A stretch of 64,000 nt of DNA. Origin: Sipunculus nudus (lineage: Eukaryota; Annelida; Sipuncula; Golfingiida; Sipunculidae). Position numbers and translations under genes: made by a program. A model generated the notes under the pieces. That model was not told the origin of the DNA. It searched no databases and was given only the letters and a program-made list of their open reading frames with translations. Positions 34,801 through 49,200 of the stretch are shown here, in pieces (the first letter of the stretch is position 1; each line of letters starts with the position of its first letter). The DNA is taken from positions 50,659,676-50,723,675 of the forward strand of contig CM049311.1 of the NCBI GenBank assembly GCA_026874595.1, written 5' to 3'.

Positions 34801-35418
34801 TATATCATATCAAAGTATAACATAATAAATCAGCAATATATCTGACAAATAGGCCTAATATTCACCACAATTTATATTGCATTTGAATATCAAGTGAACC
34901 CAGATTTGGCATTATATATGTACATCCTCGTTTCAATTTAAAATACAATTTATTTTTGGCAAAAAATCAAACTCCCCACTTATTATTGCTTTTAAAGGGG
35001 GTAACACGTCCAGTGGGCATCTCGCCTCAACAACCACGTGGGGTTTTTGCCACAAATCACGTGATTTAATTTGACCGGCGCCTTGCTGCCATTTCTGAAA
35101 TCTTCATTCTGAACAGTCCATTTTAATCATTTCAAGGTTTTATGTATCATTTATTTCAGTCTTATCGTAAGTAGATGCTTTAGGTATACCCCAGATCACA
35201 TTTACAAACCCACCTATGTTGTAAGCAATACAACATATACCTTTTCCATGACACCAAACCCCGAGCAGCCGCCCTGTCGTTCGCCTCAAGTTCTCAAAAC
35301 GTCTACCAGATGGCTTGAAACAAAGTGAACGCTTGGTGGCGCCAGATTAATGGCACATAAATAGTAAAAGGGGGTGGGCATTTTACCCCGGGGCTGCGTC
35401 TTGCCCTGCTCTACCCTA

Positions 35419-38400
35419 TTTCATGCCCGAAGGGTTAGGGTAACCCGTATCCCGGATATAGCATATATGAATAGTTACAAACACTTGTTGGAGTATTTAA
35501 TGCCCGAAGGGTTAGGGTAACCCGTATCCCGGATATAGCACATATTAATAATGACAAACATCTACTGGAGTATATCATGCCCGAAGGGTTAAGGAAACCC
35601 GTATCCCGGATATAGCATATATGAATAGTTACAAACACTTGTTGGAGTATTTTATTCCAAAAGGGTTTGGGTAACCCGTATACCGGATATAGCATATATC
35701 TACAGTGACAAACACTTACTGGAGTATTTCATGCCGGAAGGGTTAGGGTAACCCCTATCCCGGATATAACATATATTGATAGTGACAAAACCTTACGGGA
35801 GTATTTCATGCCTGAAGGGTTAGGGTAACCCGTATCCTGGATATAGCATATATTAATAGTGACACACACAGGAGTATTTCATGCCCGAAAGGTTAGGGTA
35901 ACCCGCATCACGGATACAGCATATATCCATAGGGACAACAACTTACTGGATTATTTCATGCCGAAGGGTTAGGGTAACCCGTATCCCGGATATAGCACAT
36001 ATCAATATGGACAACAACCTAGTGGATTATTTCATGCCCGAAGGGTTAGGGTAACCCGTATCCCGGATATAGCACATATTAATAATGGCAAACATCGATA
36101 CTGGGGTATTTCATGCCCGAAGCGTTAGGGTAACCCGTATCCCCGATATAGTATAAATCAATAGGGACAAAAAATTACTTGATTATTTCATGCCCGAAGG
36201 GTTAGGGTAACCCGTATCCCGGGTATAGCACGTATCAATAATGACAAACAATTACTGGAGTATTTCATGCCCGAAGGGTTAGGGTGACCCGTATCCCGGA
36301 TATAGCACGTATTAATAATGACAAACATTTACTGGAGTATTTCATGCCCGGAGGGTTATGGTAACCCGTATCCCAGATATAGCATATATTAATATAACAA
36401 ACACGTACAGGAGGATTTCATGCCCGAAGGGTTTGGGTAACCCGTATCCCGGATATAGCATATATCAATAGTGATAAACACTTACTGTAGTATTTCATGC
36501 CCGAAGGGTTAGGGTAACCCCTATCCCGGATAAAGCATATATTGATAGTGACAAACACTTACGGGTGTTAGGGTAACCCGTATCCTGGATATAGCATATA
36601 TTAATAGTGACACACACAGGAGTATTTCATGCCCGAAAGGTTAGGGTAACCCGCATCACGGATACAGCATATATCCATAGGGACAACAACTTACTGGATT
36701 ATTTCATGCCGAAGGGTTAGGGTAACCCGTATCCCGGATATAGCACATATCAATATGGACAACAACCTAGTGGATTATTTCATGCCCGAAGGGTTAGGGT
36801 AACCCGTATCCCGGATATAGCACATATTAATAATGGCAAACATCGATACTGGGGTATTTCATGCCCGAAGCGTTAGGGTAACCCGTATCCCCGATATAGT
36901 ATAAATCAATAGGGACAAAAAATTACTTGATTATTTCATGCCCGAAGGGTTAGGGTAACCCGTATCCCGGGTATAGCACGTATCAATAATGACAAACAAT
37001 TACTGGAGTATTTCATGCCCGAAGGGTTAGGGTGACCCGTATCCCGGATATAGCACGTATTAATAATGACAAACATTTACTGGAGTATTTCATGCCCGGA
37101 GGGTTATGGTAACCCGTATCCCAGATATAGCATATATTAATATAACAAACACTTACAGGAGGATTTCATGCCCGAAGGGTTTGGGTTACCCGTATCCCGG
37201 ATATAGCATATATCAATAGTGATAAACACTTACTGTAGTATTTCATGCCCGAAGGGTTAGGGTAACCCCTATCCCGGATAAAGCATATATATATAGTGAC
37301 AAACACTTACGGGAGTATTTCATGCTCGAAGGGTTTAGGGTAACCCGTATCCTGGATATAGCATATATTAATAGTGACACACACTTACAGGAGTATTTCA
37401 TGCCCAAAGGGTTAGGGTAACCCGCATCCCGGATACAGCATATATCAGTAGGGACAACAACTTACTGGATTATTTCATTGCCCGAAGGGTTAGGGTAGCC
37501 CGTATCCCGGATATAGCAAATATCAATAGGGACAACAACTTACTGGATTATTTCATGCCCGAAGGGTTAGGGTAACCCGTATCCCGGATATAGCACATAT
37601 TAATAATGGCAAACATCTACTGGGGTAATTCATGCCCGAAGCGTTAGGGTAACCCGTATCCCCGATATAGCATAAACCCGTATCCCGGGTATAGCACGTA
37701 TCAATAATGACAAACAATTACTGGAGTATTTCATGCCCGAAGGGTTAGGGTAACCCGTATCCTGGATATAGCATATATTAATAGTGACACACACTTACTG
37801 GAGTATTTCATGCCCGACGGGTTAGGGTAACCCGCATCCCGGATACAGCATATATTAATAATGACAAACACTTACAAGAGTATTTTATTCCCAAAGGGTT
37901 TGGGTAACCCGTAACCCGGATATAGCATATATCAATAGTGACAAACACTTACTGGAGTATTTCATGCCCGAAGGGTTAGGGTAACCCCTATCCCGGATAT
38001 AGCATATATTGATAGTGACAAACACTTACAGGAGTATTTCATGCCCGAAGGGTTAGGGTAACCCTTATCCTGGATATAGCATATATTAATAGTGACAAAC
38101 ACTTACAGGAGTATTTCTTGCCCGAGATTTAGTGTAACCCGTATCCCGGATATAGCATATATTAATAGCGACAAACATTCGAGCTTTTTCACGCCGCGTG
38201 GGTTACGGTAACCTGTGTCACGGATATAGCATATATGAATAGTCACAAACACTAACTGGAGTATTTCATACCCGCTGGGTAACGTAGACCCGTTTACTGC
38301 ATATAGCGTATATTAATAGTGACAAATACTTACAGGAGTATTTCATGCCCGAGGGGTTAGGGTAACCCTTATCCTGGATACAGCATATATTAATAGCGAC

Positions 38401-41400
38401 AAACATTCGAGCTATTCACGCCGCGTGGGTTACGGTAACCTGTGTCACGGATATAGCATATATGAATAGTCACAAACACTAACTGGAGTATTACATACCC
38501 GCTTGGTAACGTAGACTCGTTTACTGCATATAGCATATATGAATAGTCACAAACACTTACTGGAGCATTTCATACCCGATGGGTTACGTTAACCCGTATC
38601 CTGGATATAGCGTATATTAATAGTGACAAATACTTACAGGAGGATTTCATGCCCGAAGGGTCAGGGTTACCCGTATCCCTGATATAGCACACATAATAGT
38701 GACAAACACTTACTGGAGTATTTCATGTCCGAAGGGTTAGGGTAACCCGTATACCGGATATAGCCTATATTAAAACTGAAAAACACTTACTTGAGTATTT
38801 CATGCCCGAAGGGTTGGCGTAACCCGTATCCCGGATATAGCATATATTAATAGTGACACACACTTACTGGAGTATTTCATGCCCGAAGGGTTAGGGTAAC
38901 CCGCATCCCGGATACAGCATATATTAATAATGACAAACACTTACAAGAGTATTTTATTCCCAAAGGGTTTGGGTAACCCGTAACCCGGCAAATAGCATAT
39001 ATTGATAGTGACAAACACTTACTGGAGTATTTCATGCTCGAAGGGTTTAGGGTAACCCGTATCCTGGATATAGCATATATTAATAGTGACACACACTTAC
39101 AGGAGTATTTCATGCCCAAAGGGTTAGGGTAACCCGCATCCCAGATACAGCATATATCAGTAGGGACAACCAATTACTGGATTATTTCATGCCCGAAGGG
39201 TTAGGGTAACCCGTATCCCGGATATAGCAAATATCAATAGGGACAACAACTTACTGGATTATTTCATGCCCGAAGGGTTAGGGTAACCCGTATCCCGGAT
39301 ATAGCACATATTAATAATGGCAAACATCTACTGGGGTAATTCATGCCCGAAGGGTTAGGGTAACCCGTATCCCCGATATAGTATAAATCAATAGGGACAA
39401 AAAATTACTTGATTATTTCATGCCCGAAGGGTTAGGGTAACCCGTATCCCGGGTATAGCACGTATCAATAATGACAAACAATTACTGGAGTATTTCATGC
39501 CCGAAGGGTTAGGGTGACCCGTATCCCGGATATAGCACGTATTAATAATGACAAACATTTACTGGAGTATTTCATGCCCGGAGGGTTATGGTAACCCGTA
39601 TCCCAGATATAGCATATATTAATATAACAAACACGTACAGGAGGATTTCATGCCCGAAGGGTTTGGGTAACCCGTATCCCGGATATAGCATATATCAATA
39701 GTGATAAACACTTACTGTAGTATTTCATGCCCGAAGGGTTAGGGTAACCCCTATCCCGGATAAAGCATATATTGATAGTGACAAACACTTACGGGTGTTA
39801 GGGTAACCCGTATCCTGGATATAGCATATATTAATAGTGACACACACAGGAGTATTTCATGCCCGAAAGGTTAGGGTAACCCGCATCACGGATACAGCAT
39901 ATATCCATAGGGACAACAACTTACTGGATTATTTCATGCCGAAGGGTTAGGGTAACCCGTATCCCGGATATAGCACATATCAATATGGACAACAACCTAG
40001 TGGATTATTTCATGCCCGAAGGGTTAGGGTAACCCGTATCCCGGATATAGCACATATTAATAATGGCAAACATCGATACTGGGGTATTTCATGCCCGAAG
40101 CGTTAGGGTAACCCGTATCCCCGATATAGTATAAATCAATAGGGACAAAAAATTACTTGATTATTTCATGCCCGAAGGGTTAGGGTAACCCGTATCCCGG
40201 GTATAGCACATATTAATAATGGCAAACATCTACTGGGGTAATTCATGCCCGAAGGGTTAGGGTAACCCGTATCCCCGATATAGTATAAATCAATAGGGAC
40301 AAAAAATTACTTGATTATTTCATGCCCGAAGGGTTAGGGTAACCCGTATCCCGGGTATAGCACGTATCAATAATGACAAACAATTACTGGAGTATTTCAT
40401 GCCCGAAGGGTTAGGGTGACCCGTATCCCGGATATAGCACGTATTAATAATGACAAACATTTACTGGAGTATTTCATGCCCGGAGGGTTATGGTAACCCG
40501 TATCCCAGATATAGCATATATTAATATAACAAACACGTACAGGAGGATTTCATGCCCGAAGGGTTTGGGTAACCCGTATCCCGGATATAGCATATATCAA
40601 TAGTGATAAACACTTACTGTAGTATTTCATGCCCGAAGGGTTAGGGTAACCCCTATCCCGGATAAAGCATATATTGATAGTGACAAACACTTACGGGTGT
40701 TAGGGTAACCCGTATCCTGGATATAGCATATATTAATAGTGACACACACAGGAGTATTTCATGCCCGAAAGGTTAGGGTAACCCGCATCACGGATACAGC
40801 ATATATCCATAGGGACAACAACTTACTGGATTATTTCATGCCGAAGGGTTAGGGTAACCCGTATCCCGGATATAGCACATATCAATATGGACAACAACCT
40901 AGTGGATTATTTCATGCCCGAAGGGTTAGGGTAACCCGTATCCCGGATATAGCACATATTAATAATGGCAAACATCGATACTGGGGTATTTCATGCCCGA
41001 AGCGTTAGGGTAACCCGTATCCCCGATATAGTATAAATCAATAGTGACAAAAAATTACTTGATTATTTCATGCCCGAAGGGTTAGGGTAACCCGTATCCC
41101 GGGTATAGCACGTATCAATAATGACAAACAATTACTGGAGTATTTCATGCCCGAAGGGTTAGGGTGACCCGTATCCCGGATATAGCACGTATTAATAATG
41201 ACAAACATTTACTGGAGTATTTCATGCCCGGAGGGTTATGGTAACCCGTATCCCAGATATAGCATATATTAATATAACAAACACTTACAGGAGGATTTCA
41301 TGCCCGAAGGGTTTGGGTTACCCGTATCCCGGATATAGCATATATCAATAGTGATAAACACTTACTGTAGTATTTCATGCCCGAAGGGTTAGGGTAACCC

Positions 41401-44400
41401 CTATCCCGGATAAAGCATATATATATAGTGACAAACACTTACGGGAGTATTTCATGCTCGAAGGGTTTAGGGTAACCCGTATCCTGGATATAGCATATAT
41501 TAATAGTGACACACACTTACAGGAGTATTTCATGCCCAAAGGGTTAGGGTAACCCGCATCCCGGATACAGCATATATCAGTAGGGACAACAACTTACTGG
41601 ATTATTTCATTGCCCGAAGGGTTAGGGTAGCCCGTATCCCGGATATAGCAAATATCAATAGGGACAACAACTTACTGGATTATTTCATGCCCGAAGGGTT
41701 AGGGTAACCCGTATCCCGGATATAGCACATATTAATAATGGCAAACATCTACTGGGGTAATTCATGCCCGAAGCGTTAGGGTAACCCGTATCCCCGATAT
41801 AGCATAAACCCGTATCCCGGGTATAGCACGTATCAATAATGACAAACAATTACTGGAGTATTTCATGCCCGAAGGGTTAGGGTAACCCGTATCCTGGATA
41901 TAGCATATATTAATAGTGACACACACTTACTGGAGTATTTCATGCCCGACGGGTTAGGGTAACCCGCATCCCGGATACAGCATATATTAATAATGACAAA
42001 CACTTACAAGAGTATTTTATTCCCAAAGGGTTTGGGTAACCCGTAACCCGGATATAGCATATATCAATAGTGACAAACACTTACTGGAGTATTTCATGCC
42101 CGAAGGGTTAGGGTAACCCCTATCCCGGATATAGCATATATTGATAGTGACAAACACTTACAGGAGTATTTCATGCCCGAAGGGTTAGGGTAACCCTTAT
42201 CCTGGATATAGCATATATTAATAGTGACAAACACTTACAGGAGTATTTCTTGCCCGAGATTTAGTGTAACCCGTATCCCGGATATAGCATATATTAATAG
42301 CGACAAACATTCGAGCTTTTTCACGCCGCGTGGGTTACGGTAACCTGTGTCACGGATATAGCATATATGAATAGTCACAAACACTAACTGGAGTATTTCA
42401 TACCCGCTGGGTAACGTAGACCCGTTTACTGCATATAGCGTATATTAATAGTGACAAATACTTACAGGAGTATTTCATGCCCGAGGGGTTAGGGTAACCC
42501 TTATCCTGGATACAGCATATATTAATAGCGACAAACATTCGAGCTATTCACGCCGCGTGGGTTACGGTAACCTGTGTCACGGATATAGCATATATGAATA
42601 GTCACAAACACTAACTGGAGTATTACATACCCGCTGGGTAACGTAGACTCGTTTACTGCATATAGCATATATGAATAGTCACAAACACTTACTGGAGCAT
42701 TTCATACCCGATGGGTTACGTTAACCCGTATCCTGGATATAGCGTATATTAATAGTGACAAATACTTACAGGAGGATTTCATGCCCGAAGGGTCACGGTT
42801 ACCCGTATCCCTGATATAGCACACATAATAGTGACAAACACTTACTGGAGTATTTCATGTCCGAAGGGTTAGGGTAACCCGTATACCGGATATAGCCTAT
42901 ATTAAAACTGAAAAACACTTACTTGAGTATTTCATGCCCGAAGGGTTGGCGTAACCCGTATCCCGGATATAGCATATATTAATAGTGACACACACTTACT
43001 GGAGTATTTCATGCCCGAAGGGTTAGGGTAACCCGCATCCCGGATACAGCATATATTAATAATGACAAACACTTACAAGAGTATTTTATTCCCAAAGGGT
43101 TTGGGTAACCCGTAACCCGGCAAATAGCATATATTGATAGTGACAAACACTTACTGGAGTATTTCATGCTCGAAGGGTTTAGGGTAACCCGTATCCTGGA
43201 TATAGCATATATTAATAGTGACACACACTTACAGGAGTATTTCATGCCCAAAGGGTTAGGGTAACCCGCATCCCGGATACAGCATATATCAGTAGGGACA
43301 ACCAATTACTGGATTATTTCATGCCCGAAGGGTTAGGGTAACCCGTATCCCGGATATAGCAAATATCAATAGGGACAACAACTTACTGGATTATTTCATG
43401 CCCGAAGGGTTAGGGTAACCCGTATCCCGGATATAGCACATATTAATAATGGCAAACATCTACTGGGGTAATTCATGCCCGAAGGGTTAGGGTAACCCGT
43501 ATCCCCGATATAGTATAAATCAATAGGGACAAAAAATTACTTGATTATTTCATGCCCGAAGGGTTAGGGTAACCCGTATCCCGGGTATAGCACGTATCAA
43601 TAATGACAAACAATTACTGGAGTATTTCATGCCCGAAGGGTTAGGGTAACCCGCATCCCGGATACAGCATATATTAATAATGACAAACACTTACAAGAGT
43701 ATTTTATTCCCAAAGGGTTTGGGTAACCCGTAACCCGGATATAGCATATATCAATAGTGACAAACACTTACTGGAGTATTTCATGCCCGAAGGGTTAGGG
43801 TAACCCCTATCCCGGATATAGCATATATTGATAGTGACAAACACTTACAGGAGTATTTCATGCCCGAAGGGTTAGGGTAACCCGTATCCTGGATATAGCA
43901 TATATTAATAGTGACAAACACTTACAGGAGTATTTCTTGCCCGAGATTTAGTGTAACCCGTATCCCGGATATAGCATATATTAATAGCGACAAACATTCG
44001 AGCTTTTCACGCCGCGTGGGTTACGGTAACCTGTGTCACGGATATAGCATATATGAATAGTCACAAACACTAACTGGAGTATTTCATACCCGCTGGGTAA
44101 CGTAGACCCGTTTACTGCATATAGCGTATATTAATAGTGACAAATACTTACAGGAGTATTTCATGCCCGAGGGGTTAGGGTAACCCTTATCCTGGATACA
44201 GCATATATTAATAGCGACAAACATTCGAGCTTTTCACGCCGCGTGGGTTACGGTAACCTGTGTCACGGATATAGCATATATGAATAGTCACAAACACTAA
44301 CTGGAGTATTACATACCCGCTGGGTAACGTAGACTCGTTTACTGCATATAGCATATATGAATAGTCACAAACACTTACTGGAGCATTTCATACCCGATGG

Positions 44401-45078
44401 GTTACGTTAACCCGTATCCTGGATATAGCGTATATTAATAGTGACAAATACTTACAGGAGGATTTCATGCCCGAAGGGTCAGGGTTACCCGTATCCCTGA
44501 TATAGCATACATAATAGTGACAAACACTTACTGGAGTATTTCATGTCCGAAGGGTTAGGGTAACCCGTATACCGGATATAGCATATATTAATAGTGACAC
44601 ACACTTACTGGAGTATTTTATGCCCGAAGGGTTAGGGTAACCCGCATCCCGGATACAGCATATATTAATAATGACAAACACTTACAAGAGTATTTTATTC
44701 CCAAAGGGTTTGGGTAACCCGTAACCCGGCAAATAGCATATATCAATAGTGACAAAGACTTACTGGAGTATTTCATGCCCGAAGGGTTAGGGTAACCCCT
44801 ATCCCGGATATAGCATATATTGATAGTGACAAACACTTACAGGGTAACCCGTATCCCCGATATAGCATAAAACCCGTATCCCGGGTATAGCACGTATCAA
44901 TAATGACAAACACTTACAGGAGCATTTCAAGCCTGAAGGGTTAGGGTAACCCGTATCCCGGATATAGCATATATTAATAGTCACAAACACTTACTGGAGT
45001 ATGTCATGCCCGAAGGGTTAGGGTAACCCGTATACCGGATATAGCATATATTAAAACTGACAAACACTTACTTGATTT
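35419..45078 (+). repeat. 77-bp satellite with telomere-like GGGTTAGGGTAACCC
   Basis: About 125 head-to-tail monomers of 75-79 bp are present. In pieces the consensus runs CATGCCCGAA, GGGTTAGGGTAACCC, GTATCCCGGATATAG, CATATATTAATAGTGACAAA, CACTTACTGGAGTATTT. Each monomer has two dyads: GGGTTA-GGG-TAACCC and TATCC-C-GGATA. Monomer variants recur in the same order at long range, showing higher-order structure. For example 38877-39173 and 43009-43305 are almost identical, 4132 bp apart, and that match spans about 36100-39512 versus 40230-43644. Blocks of about 750 and 900 bp also repeat (variant CACACACAGGAG at 35866, 36611, 39842, 40744). Open frames here are by-products of the repeat. Confidence 0.97.
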
Positions 45079-46247
45079 TATAAATGTTAAATTTTAACAA
45101 TAAGATCCGAAAATATTTCGGTTTATAATATACATGAAATAACTGATTTTTAAAATTCTATTATTAAATTTATTCACGACAGCATTCAGGAATACAATTT
45201 CAAAGTATTTGCACTCGCATTTACATACTTTGGAAGTGGTTTTGTTAGCGGGGTTTTAATTTTCGCCTTTTTTAGCGACAGGTACATTTGCGCTAAAATC
45301 AGAACACGCGTAAATTCCATGCGATGGTTCGGCAAATTACACCGTTCTCGCCTGATACACAGTCATGTGGGTCTAGTAATCCCGCCATCGAGTTCGCTTT
45401 AGTTGAGGTTTCTTTAACCAGATTGTTAAAGAAGTCATATTGTCGTAAGACTTCCTAGCAAGTGATTTCTCGAGAAAGACCTCTTTCCTTTATAGTGATT
45501 CGTAGTAACAATTTTGAAACAATAAGGAGCTTTTTAAGACACCCATAGCCTTCCCATATAGCTATGAAGTACGGCTGAGCTGAGAAAGACCAGCGACTGT
45601 TGTCAGTTCTGTTTGTTGTCCTGACATATACTTGGCTGCTTCTGGTTAGTATTATTGTAGATAATTTGATAGGTGGGATGTAGGTTACTTCATAAACCTA
45701 CCTGTTATTAATATCTTAATTTTTGAAACACCATTTATTACCTTACGGATTTGCGCGAAAATCCTAAATGCGCCAATGCCATGAAATGACAAATGCGCGA
45801 TAATACAGATACGGCAAATTAACCACTTCCACAGTCATATCTTTTTCCTTGTATTTGTGTTTGTATTTATTTTCATACTTGAAATATTGTTTTTTTTATT
45901 CATAATCAAATACAATTATACAGTCTTTACTAATTGCTTTTTTTTCTCTTCAGTTTCAGTCCTACGATATTGTGAATCTTTTCGGCTATACCAATTTCAC
46001 TATTTTTATTAATGATCATAAGTACCCTGTTTTAAGGCTGTCATTAAAAAAAATGTGTGTTCACTTATGAATACTGTCACACCACTGTCCATAATCTAAA
46101 CATAGCACGACACTTATGACAATTTTTAACATTATACACATTATAATGAGAACACATCTGCTTTCTTTATTTTATGTTATTTGCATAACTTTCCATTTTT
46201 TAACACGTATCAGGCCAAAAAAGTAATCCAGCTATGTAACTAATACA
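45079..46247. other. Spacer between two satellites; no gene seen
   Basis: AT-rich sequence. Two related direct stretches with TTGCGC.AAAAT and CGGCAAATTA occur near 45289-45341 and 45750-45820, and may be a small dispersed repeat. Nothing else is recognised. Confidence 0.5.
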
Positions 46248-49200
46248 GCGGCAGTCTTGGCAACTGTTAAGGTAGCAAATAGCTGCTATTTGCGCGTGCG
46301 ATTCATGGGGCCCCCTCTGGCCGCTTTCATATCCACTCCCCCTGGCGGCAGTCTTGGCAACTTTTAAGGTAGCAAATAGCTGCTATTTGCGCTTGCGATT
46401 CATGGGGGCCTCCTCGCTGGCCGCTCTCATATCAACTCCCCCTGGCGGCAGTCTTGGCAACTTTTAAGGTAGCAAATAGCTGCTATTTGCGCGTGCGATT
46501 CATGGGGGCCCCTCTGGCAGCCCGCTCTGTGTCCACTCCCCCTGGCGGCAGTCTTGACAACTTTTAAGGTAGCAAATAGCTGCTATTTGCGCTTGCGACT
46601 CATGGGGGCCTCTCTGTCTGGCCGCTCTCTGTCCACTCCCCCTGGCGGCAGTCTTGGCAACTGTTAAGGTAGCAAATAGCTGCTATTTGCGCGTGCGATT
46701 CGTGGGGCCCCCTCTGGCAACCCGCTCTGTGTCCACTCCCCCTGGCGGCAGTCTTGACAACTTTTAAGGTAGCAAATAGCTGCTATTTGCGCTTGCGACT
46801 CATGGGGGGCCTCTCTGTCTGGCCGCTGTCATATCCACTCCCCCTGGCGGCAGTCTTGGCAACTTTTAAGGTAGCAAATAGCTGCTATTTGCGCTTGCGA
46901 TTCATGGGGCCCCTGTGGCAGTCCTGTCTCATGTCCACTCCCCCTGGCGGCAGTCATAACGCTCAATGCAATGCTACTATACATTTTACCCCCTCCTAAT
47001 TTTTTAGGGTATCAAATAGCTGCTATTTGCGCGTGCGACGCATGGGGGCCCCTCTGTCTGTCCACTCTTATGTCCACTCCCCCTGGTGGCAGTCTTGACA
47101 TATTTTATGGTAGCAAATAACTGCTATTTGCGCTTGCGACTCGTGGTGACCCCTCTGCCAGGCCGCTGAGATCTCCTCTCCCCCTGGCGGCAGTCTTCAC
47201 AACTTTTATGGTAGCAAATAGCTGCTATTTGCGCGTGCGATTCATTTGGGCCCCTGTGGCAGGCTTTGAGATCTCCACTCCCCCTGGTGGCAATCTTAAC
47301 TCTCAATGCGATGCTACCAAAAATTTTACCCCCTCCTAAATTTTTAGGGTAGCAAATAGCTGCTATTTGTGCGTGCGATTCATAGGGCCCCTGTGGCAGT
47401 CCTGTCTCTTGTCCACTCCCTCTGGCGGCAATCTTAACTCTCAATGCGATGCTACCAGAAATTTTACCCAGTCTTAAATTTTTTAGGGTAGCAAATAGCT
47501 GCTATTTGCGCGAGCGATTCATGGGGGCCCCTCTGTCTGCCTGCTCTCATATCCACTCCCCCTGGCGGCAGTCTTGGCAACTTTTAAGGTAGCAAATAGC
47601 TGCTATTTGCGCTTGCGACTCATGGGGGCCTCTCTGTCAGGCTGTTCTCATTTCCACTCCCCCTGGCGGCAGTCTTGGCAACTTTTAAGGTAGCAAATAG
47701 CTGCTATTTGCGCGTGCGATTCATGGGGCCCCCTCTGGCCGCTGTCATATCCACTCCCCCTGGCGGCAGTCTTGACAACTTTTAAGGTAGCAAATAGCTG
47801 CTATTTGCGCTTGCGATTCATGGGGGCCTCTTCGCTGGCCGCTCTCATATCCACTTCCCCTGGCGGCAGTCTTGGCACCTTTTAAGGTAGCAAATAGCTG
47901 CTATTTGCGCTTGCGATTCATGGGGCCTACTCTGGCCGCCCGCTCTGTGTCCACTCCTCCTGGCGGCAGTCTTGACACTTTTTATGGTAGCAAATAGCTG
48001 CTATTTGCGCTTGCGACTCATGGGGGCCTCTCTGTCAGGCTGTTCTCATTTCCACTCCCCCTGGCGGCAGTCTTGGCAACTGTTAAGGTAGCAAATAGCT
48101 GCTATTTGCGCGTGCGATTCATGGGGCCCCCTCTGGCCGCTGTCATATCCACTCCCCCTGGCGGCAGTCTTGGCAACTTTTAAGGTAGCAAATAGCTGCT
48201 ATTTGCGCTTGCGATTCATGGGGGCCTCTTCGCTGGCCGCTCTCATATCAACTCCCCCTGGCGGCAGTCTTGGCAACTTTTAAGGTAGCAAATAGCTGCT
48301 ATTTGCGCGTGCGATTCATGGGGGCCCCTCTGGCAGCCCGCTCTGTGTCCACTCCCCCTGGCGGCAGTCTTGACAACTTTTAAGGTAGCAAATAGCTGCT
48401 ATTTGCGGTTGCGACACATGGGGCCTCTCTGTCGGCCGCTCTCTGTCCACTCCCCCTGGCGGCAGTCTTGGCAACTGTTAAGGTAGCAAATAGCTGTTAT
48501 TTGCGCGTGCGATTCGTGGGGCCCCCTCTGGCAACCCGCTCTGTGTCCACTCCCCCTGGCGGCAGTCTTGACAACTTTTAAGGTAGCAAATAGCTGCTAT
48601 TTGCGCTTGCGATTCATGGGGGCCTCTTCGCTGGCCGCTCTCATATCAACTCCCCCTGGCGGCAGTCTTGGCAACTTTTAAGGTAGCAAATAGCTGCTAT
48701 TTGCGCGTGCGATTCATAGGGGCCCCTCTGGCAGCCCGCTCTGTGTCCACTCCCCCTTTTCGGCAGTCTTGACAACTTCTAAGGTAGCAAATAGCTGCTA
48801 TTTGCGGTTGCGACTCATGGGGGCCTCTCTGTCGACCGCTCTCTGTCCACTCCCCCTGGCGGCAGTCTTGGCAACTGTTAAGGTAGCAAATAGCTGCTAT
48901 TTGCGCGTGCGATTCGTGGGGCCCCCTCTGGCAGCCCGCTCTGTGTCCACTCCCCCTGGCGGCAGTCTTGACAACTTGTAAGGTAGCAAATAGCTGCTAT
49001 TTGCGGTTGCGACACATGGGGGCCTCTCTGTCGGCCGCTCTCTGTCCACTCCCCCTGGCGGCAGTCTTGGTAACTGTTAAGGTAGCAAATAGCTGCTATT
49101 TGCGCGTGCGATTCGTGGGGCCCCCTCTGGCAACCCGCTCTGTGTCCACTCCCCCTGGCGGCAGTCTTGACAACTTTTAAGGTAGCAAATAGCTGCTATT

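Larger units (their letters stand above)
33043..35416 (-). mobile_element. pogo-like (Tc1/mariner) DNA transposon, deleted
   Basis: The ends are GGGTAGGGCAGGACAAGACG (left) and the inverted complement of GGGTAGAGCAGGGCAAGACG (right). It is flanked by TA on both sides (33041-33042 and 35417-35418), and joining the flanks restores a satellite monomer: ACTGGAG-TA-TTTCATG. Near both ends a GTGGGCAT..TTACCC block recurs. A psq-type helix-turn-helix fragment sits at 34223-34453 on the minus strand, as in pogo/Tigger transposases, which also duplicate TA. No DDE catalytic domain is seen, so it is non-autonomous. TA-rich microsatellite tracts occupy 34505-34800. Confidence 0.88.

Noticed and set aside
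35435-44990. Open frames of 60-98 codons with ICYIRDTGYPNP-type repeats
   Set aside because: They are translations of the 77-bp satellite; the period is not a multiple of three and the frames open and close with monomer variants.
35419-45078. True telomere or interstitial (TTAGGG)n tract
   Set aside because: Each monomer has only one and a half hexamers in an inverted arrangement; there is no run of tandem hexamers.
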